A stretch of 64,000 nt of DNA, taken from assembly GCA_041394905.1 (NCBI GenBank), contig JAWKHJ010000002.1:186001-250000 (forward strand). The letters are read 5' to 3'. This DNA comes from RI-231 sp041394905. Its GTDB lineage: Bacteria > Acidobacteriota > Terriglobia > Bryobacterales > UBA6623. Each line of letters opens with the position of its first letter. Position 1 is the first letter of the stretch. This document shows positions 1-8,536 of this stretch, piece after piece. The translations under genes and the position numbers were made by a program. The notes beneath the pieces are model-generated. The model saw nothing but the letters and a program-made list of their open reading frames with translations. It did no database searches and was not told the DNA's origin.

Positions 1-487
1 TCAAATCACGGTTGGCGAGGATGTTCTTCACGACATCGGTCGTCGAATAGCCCGGCTCGACCGGGATAGGCAGCACGCGGCCGCCAGCCTCTTCGACGAT
101 TTCTCGGCCGGCAATCCAGTGCGACCAGTCCGACCCCTTCACCAGCACGTCCGGGAGCAGCTTTTCCAGCAAGGGACAGGGAGTTTCCTCGCCAAAAACC
201 GTCACGGCGTCGACTGCCGCAAAGGAGGAAAGCACCTCGGCGCGCTCATTCTCCGGCAGAATCGGCCGTGAAGGCCCCTTCAGGCCCCGAACGCTCTCGT
301 CGGAATTGATGGCCACCACGAGAATGTCGCCAAGGCCTCGCGCAGCCTCGAGGAGACGCACGTGACCAGGGTGCAGCAGATCAAAACAGCCGTTGGTAAA
401 CACTACTGTTTTGTTTTGTTTACGCCACTCGCGCCGCATCTCGAGTAGCTCTTCGCGTGCAACCGCGCCTCGCATTTCATTTGTCAT
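1..487 (-). CDS. rfaE2: D-glycero-beta-D-manno-heptose 1-phosphate adenylyltransferase (RfaE2/HldE C-terminal type), 3' end cut by window edge
   Basis: Transfers AMP to heptose 1-phosphate, making the ADP-heptose precursor of lipopolysaccharide core in the cytoplasm. Reading from an ATG at 487, about 162 codons are open to the window edge with no stop. The nucleotidyltransferase signature is clear: 'FTNGCFDLLHPGHVRLLEAA' contains the HxGH motif, followed by 'INSDESVRGLKGPSRPILP' and 'VKGSDWSHW'. This is close to the whole length of a stand-alone RfaE2, so only the last few residues should be missing. No kinase (RfaE1) domain precedes it, so it is the separate rather than the fused HldE form. 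It is divergent from the AAA+ gene at 614. Function assigned from family motifs. Confidence 0.9.
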   Translation of the reverse strand, partial: MTNEMRGAVAREELLEMRREWRKQNKTVVFTNGCFDLLHPGHVRLLEAARGLGDILVVAINSDESVRGLKGPSRPILPENERAEVLSSFAAVDAVTVFGEETPCPLLEKLLPDVLVKGSDWSHWIAGREIVEEAGGRVLPIPVEPGYSTTDVVKNILANRDL

Positions 488-598
488 TTTAGCTTTCCGC
501 GCGTGTTATTTCCGGCCGCAACCGGATGACTGTTCTAAGCCGCCTGGGAGTCCGGCCCTCAGGGGGACGCCCGATGTTCAGGCGCGGCAAGCGGTTGA

Positions 599-604
599 TA
601 GCAT
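599..604 (+). promoter_or_regulatory. candidate leaderless -10 element (TAGCAT) of the AAA+ gene
   Basis: TAGCAT lies 9 nt upstream of the ATG at 614, and no Shine-Dalgarno fits between them. A transcript starting about 7 nt after the hexamer would begin essentially at the start codon. It is one of many similarly placed hexamers in this window. Confidence 0.45.
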
Positions 605-613
605 CCACCTTGG

Positions 614-1900
614 ATGAGCGCGGCAAGCGTATTTGAAACAGCCAGTAGCCGCACCGGAGGCTCCGGCAGCGGTCGCTTTTTCCCTGACCAGCCCGAGCGA
701 TTGGCTGATCTAGGCGTATCGCAGAACACGATCGTCAACTTGATGCTCAAGCTGACGCTGCTCGAAGGCGAGACGTCGCTGGGCGAGTTGGGCAAGCGAT
801 TGCGCATACACCCCGGCGTCGCCAACCAGGTTTTCAACCACCTGCGGAAAGAGCAGTACGTCGAAGTGAAGGGCATGAACGGGAACGACTACGTTCTCGC
901 GCTGACCCAGAACGGCCGCCGGATCGCGCAAGACCGCTACCAGATGAGCCAGTACGTCGGGCCGGTGCCGGTCACCCTCGACGCCTACACGGACGCCGTC
1001 CGCCGCCAGACCGCCAAGCACAAGATCAACCGCGCCCGTCTGCGTGAGGTTTTCTACGACCTAGTGCTCACCGACGAGACGCTGGATCAGCTCGGCCCGG
1101 CCATCCGCTCAAACTCGCAGATCTTTCTCTATGGCTCGACCGGCAACGGCAAGACGTCGGTCGCCGAGCGACTGGTGCGCGTCTTCAAAGACGAGATCTT
1201 CCTGCCCTACGCCGTCGAAGTGGACGGGCAGATCATCAACATCTACGACTCGGTCGTGCACAACGCGCTCGAGACGCTCGAGGGCCAGGATCCGCGCTGG
1301 ATCCGTTGCACGCGCCCCTGCATCGCGGTCGGCGGCGAAATGGTGCAGGAGATGCTCGAGCTGCAGTTCGAGTCGTCGCTGGGCTATTACACCGCGCCAT
1401 TGCAGATGAAGGCCAACAACGGGCTGTTCATCATCGACGACTTCGGCCGCCAGATGATCAACCCGCGCGACCTGCTCAACCGCTGGATCGTGCCCTTGGA
1501 CCGCCGCGTGGACTTCCTCACGCTGCGCACCGGCATCAAGATCCCGGTGCCGTTCGAGACGCTGGTCGTGTTCTCCACGAACCTCGATCCGCGGCAGTTG
1601 GCGGACGAAGCGTTCCTTCGCCGCATCCAGAACAAAGTCAAGATCGACGTCGTCACCCCACAGATCTTTGATGACATTCTGCGCGGCGTCTGCACGCGCG
1701 AAGGCGTGCCCTGGACGCAAGAAGAGTCCGCATACGTGCGCGAGCGCTGCCTGGCCGACGGCCGCACCCAGGTACTGCGCGCCTGCTATCCGCGAGACAT
1801 CGTGCTGATCGTGAAGAATATCGCCGACTACGAAGGCGCACCGGCGCGCCTATCGAACGAGAACGTCGACCGTGCGGTGAACCTCTACTTCGCGCGCTAG
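614..1900 (+). CDS. winged-helix AAA+ ATPase
   Basis: A 428-residue cytoplasmic ATPase. Residues about 30-105 look like a winged-helix domain ('SLGELGKRLRIHPGVANQVF', then a wing-like 'YVEVKGMNGNDYVLALT'). An AAA+ core follows, with Walker A 'GSTGNGKTS' near residue 174, Walker B 'LFIIDDFGRQ' near 272, and a sensor-like 'VVFSTNLDP'. The C-terminal part resembles an AAA+ lid. Such wHTH-ATPases are common in Acidobacteriota and Deltaproteobacteria, but I know no established substrate. The start codon is supported by the -10-like hexamer 9 nt upstream. Its stop overlaps the stop of the convergent GNAT gene (shared CTAG). The ATPase call is firm; the biological role is unknown. Confidence 0.85.
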   Translation: MSAASVFETASSRTGGSGSGRFFPDQPERLADLGVSQNTIVNLMLKLTLLEGETSLGELGKRLRIHPGVANQVFNHLRKEQYVEVKGMNGNDYVLALTQNGRRIAQDRYQMSQYVGPVPVTLDAYTDAVRRQTAKHKINRARLREVFYDLVLTDETLDQLGPAIRSNSQIFLYGSTGNGKTSVAERLVRVFKDEIFLPYAVEVDGQIINIYDSVVHNALETLEGQDPRWIRCTRPCIAVGGEMVQEMLELQFESSLGYYTAPLQMKANNGLFIIDDFGRQMINPRDLLNRWIVPLDRRVDFLTLRTGIKIPVPFETLVVFSTNLDPRQLADEAFLRRIQNKVKIDVVTPQIFDDILRGVCTREGVPWTQEESAYVRERCLADGRTQVLRACYPRDIVLIVKNIADYEGAPARLSNENVDRAVNLYFAR

Positions 1901-2364
1901 ATTTTCTTGTACCAGTGGAAGTGGCGGGCGATTTCGAAGAAGCCCTCCGACTCGTAGAGCGCGTTCCCGGCGTCGTTGTCGGTCAGGCATTCCAAATGCA
2001 AATAGAGCGCGCCCTGGTCTGCCATGCGGCGCTCGAACTCCCGCAATGTTTCGCGGCCTAGGCCGCTGCGCTGGGCGTCGTCGGCGACGGCGAGCAGATC
2101 GAGGAACGCTGAACGCGTCTTGGGATCATAATCGCCGCTTGCGTAGGTCGCTAAGCGGCCATCGCTTTCTCCGACGATCACGTACTGGCGGGCAAGGGCC
2201 GCCCGAACGCGGTCCTCGAAGCGCTGCTTCCAGTCCCGGCCATTGAGAGGCTCCAGCCGCGCGTCGAGCTTGCGATACCAAGTAATGGGCGCGAAGCTGC
2301 GGACGACCATGTCAACGATTCGGTCGTGATCGGCGGACTCGGGTTCGCGGAAAGCGAGAGGCAT
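1897..2364 (-). CDS. GNAT family N-acetyltransferase
   Basis: A 155-residue acetyl-CoA-dependent N-acyltransferase of the GCN5-related fold. The acetyl-CoA binding segment 'DDAQRSGLGRETLREFERR' matches the R/Q-x-x-G-x-G/A motif, and the C-terminal 'YESEGFFEIARHFHWYK' is typical of the family's last strands. I chose the ATG at 2364 (MPLAFREPE) over one four codons upstream, because TATGAT (2377-2372) would then lie 7 nt ahead. The acyl acceptor cannot be told from sequence. It is convergent with the AAA+ gene and divergent from the VOC gene across only 20 bp. Confidence 0.85.
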   Translation of the reverse strand: MPLAFREPESADHDRIVDMVVRSFAPITWYRKLDARLEPLNGRDWKQRFEDRVRAALARQYVIVGESDGRLATYASGDYDPKTRSAFLDLLAVADDAQRSGLGRETLREFERRMADQGALYLHLECLTDNDAGNALYESEGFFEIARHFHWYKKI

Positions 2365-2370
2365 AAGGGC

Positions 2371-2377
2371 TATCATA
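2371..2377. promoter_or_regulatory. overlapping divergent -10 elements (TATCAT / TATGAT)
   Basis: The heptamer TATCATA reads as TATCAT on the plus strand (8 nt before the ATG at 2385) and as TATGAT on the minus strand (7 nt before the ATG at 2364). The spacer between the two start codons is only 20 bp, so both transcripts would be leaderless and the promoters would compete. Inferred from geometry; no -35 box is evident. Confidence 0.5.
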
Positions 2378-2384
2378 AGCGCCG

Positions 2385-2789
2385 ATGCGACCCCAGCCCT
2401 TACTCGCGGTGCAGGACGTCGAAGCCGCCAGCCTCTGGTACCAGCGATTGCTTGGCTGCACGAGCGATCATGGCGGCCCGGAGTACGAGCGCCTCGTCGA
2501 CAAACGGGGGAAGCTCATCATGCAACTCCACCGCTGGGACGTAGAGCACGACCACGGTCCGATCGGTGATCCTGGCAAGGCGCACGGAAACGGCGTCTTG
2601 CTCTGGTTTGAGGTGGATGATTTCGACGAGGCGTTGGCGCGCTCCGAGCAACTCGGGGCCGATGTCGTGTTGCCACGCCACCGCAACCCTCCGGACGGGA
2701 ATGGAGGGCCGAACCATTGGGAGATCTGGTTGCGAGATCTGGACGGCTACGGCGTAGTGCTCGCTAGTCCTGATGGCACTGCGGGATGA
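2385..2789 (+). CDS. VOC (glyoxalase/bleomycin-resistance/dioxygenase fold) protein
   Basis: A 134-residue vicinal-oxygen-chelate protein, one full betaalphabetabetabeta double module. The start 'QPLLAVQDVEAASLWYQRLL' and the end 'HWEIWLRDLDGYGVVLASP' are characteristic. H52 and the late E could contribute metal ligands, but substrate class cannot be told. The start follows a -10-like hexamer by 8 nt. The last 26 bp overlap the 3' end of the convergent membrane protein gene. Confidence 0.85.
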   Translation: MRPQPLLAVQDVEAASLWYQRLLGCTSDHGGPEYERLVDKRGKLIMQLHRWDVEHDHGPIGDPGKAHGNGVLLWFEVDDFDEALARSEQLGADVVLPRHRNPPDGNGGPNHWEIWLRDLDGYGVVLASPDGTAG

Positions 2790-3324
2790 GGTGCCGGCGC
2801 GAGATGAGGAACTCGTTGACCCGGTCGACGATTTCGGTGCAACGCGTCTCGGTCTGATACCAGAACATCGAGGATGGAAGCCGCTCGCCGGAGCGCAGCA
2901 GGAGGGCTGGACGGTAGATCTCCCCGCCCTCGGCGTGCTCGCCGACTTCGATCTCCGCCTTCTCGATGGAAGCTAACGGCAGCCCCTGCCTCTGCTTGCC
3001 GAACAAGCCCCAACGGCGGATCTCGAGCCGGCCGCTGGGAATGTCGAGCTTCACCTCGGAGGCGGGTTCCTTCCAAAGCATGTAGGCGCCGCCGGTGAGA
3101 TGGCTGAACCCGATGACAATGGCGATGACGTAAGTCAGGCGGTCCGGCGAATCGGTCCACGCCATATAGAGCACGGCCATGCCGGCAATTGGAAACAGCA
3201 GGTAGAAGGCCCAAAACAGACCTGGGCTGTCGCGAAAAACAGCCTGTCGCGTGTCTCCTCTACCCGCATCCCATCCCGAGTGTACGCGCGGAGGGTCTAC
3301 GCGGCAATAGGGGAAGAGCCGCAA
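2764..3324 (-). CDS. small two-helix membrane protein with cytoplasmic PH-like domain
   Basis: Unrecognised family. About residues 35-85 form two hydrophobic segments ('LFWAFYLLFPIAGMAVLYMA' and 'YVIAIVIGFSHLTGGAYML'). A soluble domain follows with beta-rich character ('VKLDIPSGRLEIRRWGLFGK', 'SIEKAEIEVGEHAEGGEIY'), much like PH-like domains of small bacterial membrane proteins. The N-terminus is doubtful. The first ~25 residues of the open frame do not look like protein. An ATG at 3269 in another frame (MRVEETRDRLF) sits 9 nt after TACACT (3284-3279) and would join the real frame through one extra T in the run near 3235-3239. I suspect a one-base error there. Confidence 0.6.
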   Translation of the reverse strand: MRLFPYCRVDPPRVHSGWDAGRGDTRQAVFRDSPGLFWAFYLLFPIAGMAVLYMAWTDSPDRLTYVIAIVIGFSHLTGGAYMLWKEPASEVKLDIPSGRLEIRRWGLFGKQRQGLPLASIEKAEIEVGEHAEGGEIYRPALLLRSGERLPSSMFWYQTETRCTEIVDRVNEFLISRRHLIPQCHQD

Positions 3325-3360
3325 AGACCCTAGGCCGCTCGGTCCATCTCGGCTACGGAA

Positions 3361-4818
3361 TCAGACTTGGAGATAAGACTCCAGTCGCTGCACGATCTCC
3401 GGGTTTTCGCCCGCGACATTCGTGTTTTCGAGCGGGTCGGCGTCGAGATCGAACAGCAAGGTGAACTGCTGCATGTCCGCGTACGAAGGCGTGTCGCGGC
3501 TCGAGTAGTAGCCTTCGATGGATTCGTCGAAGCCGCGGACGAGCTTCCATTTGCCGTCGGTGACCATGCGCCAGGGATCGAGGCCGCTGCGCAAGTGCTC
3601 TCGGTGCTGCGCTTGCGCGCTGGACAGAACAGGGCGCAAGGAGCGGCTATCCATCTCTTGGGGAACGTCCAAGCCCGCGTAGTCGAGGAAGGTGGCGGCC
3701 AAATCCATCACGCTGACCAGGGCTTCGCTTGCCGTTTGCGCTTCGACGCCGGGGCCCGCCACCACGAAAGGTACTCCGACCGAGGGCTGGTAAGGGAGGC
3801 GCTTCTTCCAACGATTGTGGTCGCCGAGCATTTCGCCGTGATCGCTCGAAAAGACTACGAGAGTATTGTCGAGCTCGCCGCGATTCTCCACTTCCTCGAG
3901 AAATCGCCCCACCCAGGCATCCAAGTTGGCGCACATGGCGGAGTAGTTCTGTCGCATCACTTGGTGCTTTTCGGCAGGAAACTGCGTGTTGCGGTTGGCC
4001 TCCGGAAAGCCTTCGACCTTGCGCCAGGGCTCGAGCATTGATGCGGTGGCGTCGAGCGGGTCGTGTGGACCAGTGAAGTTGACCTGCATGAACCAGGGCT
4101 TGTCGGCCGGAGCGTTGCGGAGCAGCTCGAGGCCGCGCTCTCCGATCCAGTTATCGCAGTAAGCGTGATTGGGCAGGGGAGTGGGTTCGGTGTTGGAGTA
4201 GGATGCCATGCCGGTGCGGCCTTTGAAGTCGTCGACGTGCATCTGCGCGAGCTCGTGCTGGTGGAGATAGCCCATGTAGGGGTCTTTCGGCTCCTTGGCT
4301 CCGGACCGGATCGCGTCGAATTTGCCTGCGTTATCGACACCGTCCGAAAATCCCCATTCGCTGAGCAGACGCTTGCCATCGAGGCCCCAATCTTCGGTCG
4401 CCTTGTGCAGATCGAACTTGCCGCAACCCATGACGTGGTAGCCGCCATCGCGCAGGAGCTGGTAGTAGGTGGTCTGATCCAGCGGGAAATTGGCGCCGTT
4501 GCCGGCCACGCGGCAGCGGTCGTACTCCTTACCTGCGGCGAGGCACGCCCGCGAGGGTGCGCACAGCGGAGAGGCGCAGACGGCTTTCGTGAAGCGGACG
4601 CCCCGGGCGGCGAGCGCGTCGACGTTGGGCGTACGCACAGGGACTTCTGGATTGGCTCCGAGCCAGTCGAAGCGCCATTGGTCGGGGAACAGCAGCAGCA
4701 GATTTGGCCGCTTTGATTCCGCCGTCGATTGGGCCGGCGGCTGTGAGGAGCCGCAAGCGGCCAGCGAGGCGGCGCCGGCGGCTGCTTCAAGAAACTGTGT
4801 GCCGGTGAAAGCGGACAT
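3361..4818 (-). CDS. exported sulfatase (type I, formylglycine)
   Basis: A 485-residue arylsulfatase-fold hydrolase that removes sulfate esters, probably from sulfated glycans. The active-site signature is 'SPLCAPSRACLAAGKE' (C-x-P-S-R, the Cys being the formylglycine precursor). Metal ligands are seen in 'LLLLFPDQWRFDWLG' and 'VVFSSDHGEMLGDH'. The N-terminus 'FTGTQFLEAAAGAASLAAC' resembles a Tat/lipoprotein leader with a lipobox-like LAAC, but the expected 'TRRQFLE' is read as TGTQFLE. The twin arginines are therefore missing, or two compensating errors lie here. Activation needs a formylglycine-generating enzyme, not seen in the window. TAACAT (4833-4828) lies 9 nt before the ATG. Confidence 0.9.
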   Translation of the reverse strand: MSAFTGTQFLEAAAGAASLAACGSSQPPAQSTAESKRPNLLLLFPDQWRFDWLGANPEVPVRTPNVDALAARGVRFTKAVCASPLCAPSRACLAAGKEYDRCRVAGNGANFPLDQTTYYQLLRDGGYHVMGCGKFDLHKATEDWGLDGKRLLSEWGFSDGVDNAGKFDAIRSGAKEPKDPYMGYLHQHELAQMHVDDFKGRTGMASYSNTEPTPLPNHAYCDNWIGERGLELLRNAPADKPWFMQVNFTGPHDPLDATASMLEPWRKVEGFPEANRNTQFPAEKHQVMRQNYSAMCANLDAWVGRFLEEVENRGELDNTLVVFSSDHGEMLGDHNRWKKRLPYQPSVGVPFVVAGPGVEAQTASEALVSVMDLAATFLDYAGLDVPQEMDSRSLRPVLSSAQAQHREHLRSGLDPWRMVTDGKWKLVRGFDESIEGYYSSRDTPSYADMQQFTLLFDLDADPLENTNVAGENPEIVQRLESYLQV

Positions 4819-4853
4819 GCGGCTGGGATGTTAGCGAATCGAGGCCAGCGCGT

Positions 4854-5591
4854 CTACATCGGCTTGGGGGTCGCCAAGCTCCCAAACGGCTCGGCTCCGC
4901 GCGCGGGGTGTCCGACGAGCCGCTCGAAGGGCCGGAAACGCGACTTGTAGGCCATGGATCTATTGGCGGCGATCCAATATCCGGGATAGGCGTGGATCTT
5001 GCCCGCACGGCGCGCGTGGGCCAATTGGATAAGAAACGAGTACGTACCGGGGCTGGCGCGACGCCAGTTGGGGTCGTAGAAGAAGTAGACCAGCGAAATG
5101 GCGTTGGGCGTCTCATCCATCAGCGCGACCCCGACTAGGTCGTCGCCGTCATAGTAGAGCCACTGCCAAGCGAACGCGCCGCCGCCCGAGACGAACGACT
5201 CCACGTATTCCGCACGCGAGATGCGGTCGCGGCGCCAGTCACGAATCTCGGACATGAAGCGGTGGTAGCGATGGTAGAGGTCCAGATGCGCCGCTGTGAC
5301 GCTAGGCCTCTGCCGGACGACACGGATATGCTTGTTCTTGCGCAGCACGCGCCGGAACCGGGCGTTGAGCTCAAACTCTTGCACGAGCACACGGATGCTC
5401 ACGCACTGTTCGCAGTTGGGACACTCGGGGCGAAACAATTGGGAGCCGAAGCGGCGGTAACCTCGCTCGAGCAGACGCTCGTACTCGGTCGCATCAAGCT
5501 CTTGGACGATGCGGTACTCGAGCGCGGCCGTTTGCTCAGGCAGATAGGAGCAGGCCCGCGGCTCCTCCACCAATCGGACGATCTCTCGCAC
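4854..5591 (-). CDS. bpt: leucyl/arginyl-tRNA--protein transferase (Bpt/Ate family)
   Basis: A 245-residue cytoplasmic enzyme that adds an amino acid from aminoacyl-tRNA to acidic N-terminal residues, tagging proteins for the ClpS-ClpAP N-degron pathway. The N-domain 'RACSYLPEQTAALEYRIVQ' and the cysteine cluster 'LFRPECPNCEQC' are diagnostic of the ATE family. The C-domain 'YFFYDPNWRRASPGTYS', 'YPGYWI' and 'MAYKSRFRPFE' is conserved. Bacterial Bpt enzymes usually transfer Leu, so I prefer that activity. The frame opens with a GTG; spacing from the upstream ATG-less leader gives no clear ribosome binding site. Confidence 0.88.
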   Translation of the reverse strand: MREIVRLVEEPRACSYLPEQTAALEYRIVQELDATEYERLLERGYRRFGSQLFRPECPNCEQCVSIRVLVQEFELNARFRRVLRKNKHIRVVRQRPSVTAAHLDLYHRYHRFMSEIRDWRRDRISRAEYVESFVSGGGAFAWQWLYYDGDDLVGVALMDETPNAISLVYFFYDPNWRRASPGTYSFLIQLAHARRAGKIHAYPGYWIAANRSMAYKSRFRPFERLVGHPARGAEPFGSLATPKPM

Positions 5592-5731
5592 GGGTCAACC
5601 GTATTTTTAGGGCCTGTCGGGGCCGTGGGGTTTGAATTCTCGATGGGATTCTTGCGGTCCGAACGAACCGGCCGGCGCCTCGCCTTTGCTGAACCACGCC
5701 GCCATCCGCTCACTTCGAGTATCCTCCTGAG

Positions 5732-6853
5732 ATGCGACTGCTCGTTGACGCTCATCTCGACTTATCCTGGAACGCTCTCTCCTTCGATCGCGACCAAACT
5801 CTGGAGCTTGCCGACATTAACGCGCTACAGGCATGACGGGCGCGCTGCACACGCGCAACCGTGAGCCCGCTGGAACGCGCATACCTGCGTCGGCATCTGC
5901 TTGGCCACCCATCCTGTGCTGCGCCATGCCTCCGGGGACGCCGGAGATGACTTTCAATCTGGGGCCGGCCGGCGACCGCAAGCGTGGGGAGATCATCCTG
6001 CGCGAAGAGCTCGACTTCGCCAACCAGACAATTGCCAGCGCCACCGGGCAGGGCCAGCTCGCCTACTACAAGCTGCTCGAAGAGCAAGGCTGGCTGCGGA
6101 TGATCCGCACGCAGGCTGACCTCGAGGGGGTGCGCGGCCTGGGAAGCAGAGGCTGCGCCGATACGCCGATCGGCTGCTACATCCCCTCGATGAAGGATGC
6201 GATCCGATGCTACGCCTGCCATCGCTGAGTGGTGGTTCGACAAGGGTCATGGACGGCCTGCATTGCCCACTACGGCTGGAGCGCATACGCGCTCGGCACT
6301 GGGGGCGACGGCTCGCTCACGCCGGCCGGCCGGGAGTTGGTCAAGGAATTCGGGACCGGCTTAGGCCTGATCCTCGACTTGGTTCACACAGCAGACACGG
6401 CGCTCGACCAAGCGCTCGAGATCTATCAGGTCCGGTATTCTGCAGCCACGGCAACTGCCGTAGCGCTATCGACTGCGACCGCCAGCTCACCGACGACCAG
6501 ATCCGCCGGATCATCGAACGCGACGGCGTGATCGGGGCCGTTTGCGACGCTTGATGATCGTCCCGAAGCCGGCTGCGCGACGCCGAGCCCAAACCGGCGT
6601 GCTCACTCGAGAACTCGCCGACCACATCGACCACATCTGCCAGCTCGCCGGCAACGCGCGGCACGTGGGAATCGGCTCGGACCTCGACGGCGGCTTCGGC
6701 TGGGAGCAGACGCCGAAGGAGATTCGCTCGATCGCGCACCTGCACAAGCTCGATGAGCTGCTTGCCGGGCGCGGCTGGAGTGATGCGGACCGTGAAGGTT
6801 TCTTCAACGGGAACTGGCTGCGCTTCTTCGGGGAACACTTACCGCAGGCCTAG
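5732..6853 (+). pseudogene. membrane (renal-type) dipeptidase, broken by several frameshifts
   Basis: Fragments of one M19 dipeptidase lie in order in changing frames. 'RLLVDAHLDLSWNALSFDRD' from the ATG at 5732 gives the first zinc ligands (HxD). Later come 'GTPEMTFNLGPAGDRKRGE', 'RELVKEFGTGLGLILDLVHT', 'SGPVFCSHGNCRSA', 'DDQIRRIIERDGVIGAV' and 'HVGIGSDLDGGFG'. The intact enzyme would be about 370 residues and hydrolyse dipeptides, often with D-residues. Breaks fall near 5815, between 6130 and 6240, near 6350, near 6430 and near 6545. All conserved motifs survive, which suggests base-calling errors rather than old decay. TATCCT (5720-5725) is 6 nt before the start. Confidence 0.8.
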
Positions 6854-7234
6854 GGCCTTTTCCGTCCGTGGATCTAAGAAGTTTTGCTGTCTATGACGGC
6901 GAGCCTGTCCTTCTTATCCTACGGGTACCTCATCCGCGCGCTCTTCTCTTCGGAGGCTGAAACGTCGCCAGGGAGGCGAGAATGCGGGGCGGTGCGGGGA
7001 ATCCGAGCCGCCGCGCATCCGGATCAGGAATGGCCCCGGGTTTTCGCCAGGGCCTTTTTTCAATAGCTTGACCGCCTTCTGCTAGGGGCCGCCAAGGGAA
7101 GCTCCGAGGATGGGAAACGAGGAGCTTTCCCAGCTGGTTTGAAACGAGAGCACCACACGCTTCGTCCGGTACCGGTTCGCCCTATAGTTCTAGTACACGA
7201 GGATGTCCGTGACTTCAGACCAGAGGGACGAACA
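6854..7234. other. structured intergenic spacer before the pilin genes
   Basis: No credible gene is seen in these 381 bp. There are three hairpins in a row. The first pairs 6982-6992 with 7008-7018 (11 bp, one mismatch). The second is the terminator at 7032-7060. The third pairs GGGAAGCTCC (7096-7105) with GGAGCTTTCCC (7121-7131) with one bulged T. TATAGT (7183-7188) could be the -10 for the TadG-like gene. I recognise no known riboswitch. Confidence 0.5.
7032..7060 (+). terminator. rho-independent terminator after the dipeptidase locus
   Basis: GGCCC (from 7032) pairs with GGGCC (7050-7054), and six T follow at 7055-7060. It lies some 180 bp past the dipeptidase stop, on the same strand. 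Confidence 0.6.
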
Positions 7235-8497
7235 GTGAGCCAGCCCCTACCGCACCGCACAAGCGACACCCGAAAGCCGGACAAACGATTTTCTTGGCCG
7301 TTGCAACCGTTGCAATGCTTGGATTTCGGTTTGGTGCTCGACGGAGGACGCATCTACTTTGAGCAGCGCCGGTTGCAGGCGGCCGCCGACGCGGGAGCTG
7401 TTCGCAGCCGTTCAAGAGCTGCGGCGCGGCGTCATCGACCAGGCTATCTGCGAGCCTCGACGGTGACCGACACCGGTTTGAACGGGTATGACGACTCGAA
7501 CTCGACGATCGTCGTGAACAATCCGCCCTCATCCGGTTCCTATTCAGCGAACAACCAATTTGCAGAGGTGACGATCAATCGGGTCGTCCCGACTACTTTC
7601 ATGCGGATTATGGGCGTTGAGTCCTCCACGGTGGGGGCGCGCTCGGTTGCAGGGTTGATTCCCGATCCATTCTTCTGCATTTACGCCTTGGACCCGCTCA
7701 TGGACGGCGCGTTCACCAATAACGGCAACGCGGAGTTCGTAGCGAGCTGCGGCGCGATGGTGAACTCGTCCTCGGACGTGGCGTTCCGCGGGCTGGGCAC
7801 GAACGCCTGTACGAACACCACCTACATCGGCATCACCGGCGGCGACGACATCGACTGCAACGATGCGCGGCAAACGGAACCCGACACCGGCATTCCGGCG
7901 GTCGTTGACCCGCTGATCCGTCTGGTGGAGCCGGACGTTGCCAACATGGCGATGGGAACGAACATTAGGCAGAACATCAACGGTGTCAGCACGATCGTCT
8001 ATACGCCGGGTATTCATACCGGCAACCACAACATCAGCGGCTCCGACGTTGTACTCTTCCAGCCCGGCGTGCATGTGTTCAACAACGGCCTGAACATTTC
8101 GGGGGGTACCGTGTCCGGAACCGGAGTGACGATCTTTCTCCCAAACCCGAACGGCAACAAGAGCCTCGACATCGGCGGCGGGGCCACGGTGAACCTGGCG
8201 GCTCCAACCAGCGGTCCCTACAAGGGCATGCTGTTCTGGAGCGCGCGTAGCGCGCCCTACCGCCCGCCGCACAACAAGATTGCGCGTGGAAACGCGGGCT
8301 CGACGTACAGCGGAACTTTCTACTTCCCCAACGAGCACTTCGACTGGGGCGGAACGCCGGACAGCGCCGCGGCCAACAACACCTGGCAATTGATCGTGGC
8401 GCGTACGGTCTCGGTCCAAGGCGGCGCCAACACGTCCATCATGAACCCTCCGCCGCCGGATCAGAACCCCATCCTCGGCCCGGTGATGGTGGAGTAG
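7235..8497 (+). CDS. TadG-like pilus assembly protein, N-terminal part frameshifted
   Basis: A membrane-anchored protein of the Tad/Flp pilus type with a large extracytoplasmic region. The start GTG at 7235 is backed by AGAGGGA at 7222-7228. The TadG_N signature is split across frames: 'HPKAGQTIFLAVATVAMLG' (second frame), 'LVLDGGRIYFEQRRLQAAAD' (first frame) and 'FAAVQELRRGVIDQAI' (second frame). About four frameshifts therefore lie between 7255 and 7465. From about 7460 onward the frame is clean and reads a Gly/Asn-rich beta-strand region ('NISGSDVVLFQPGVHVFNNG', 'GTGVTIFLPNP'). It heads a three-gene set with two TadE-like genes. No TadA/B/C motor genes are in the window. Confidence 0.75.
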   Translation: MSQPLPHRTSDTRKPDKRFSWPLQPLQCLDFGLVLDGGRIYFEQRRLQAAADAGAVRSRSRAAARRHRPGYLRASTVTDTGLNGYDDSNSTIVVNNPPSSGSYSANNQFAEVTINRVVPTTFMRIMGVESSTVGARSVAGLIPDPFFCIYALDPLMDGAFTNNGNAEFVASCGAMVNSSSDVAFRGLGTNACTNTTYIGITGGDDIDCNDARQTEPDTGIPAVVDPLIRLVEPDVANMAMGTNIRQNINGVSTIVYTPGIHTGNHNISGSDVVLFQPGVHVFNNGLNISGGTVSGTGVTIFLPNPNGNKSLDIGGGATVNLAAPTSGPYKGMLFWSARSAPYRPPHNKIARGNAGSTYSGTFYFPNEHFDWGGTPDSAAANNTWQLIVARTVSVQGGANTSIMNPPPPDQNPILGPVMVE

Positions 8498-8536
8498 CGC
8501 GAGCACCGAAAAGAGCGTGAGAGGGAGCAACAGAAG

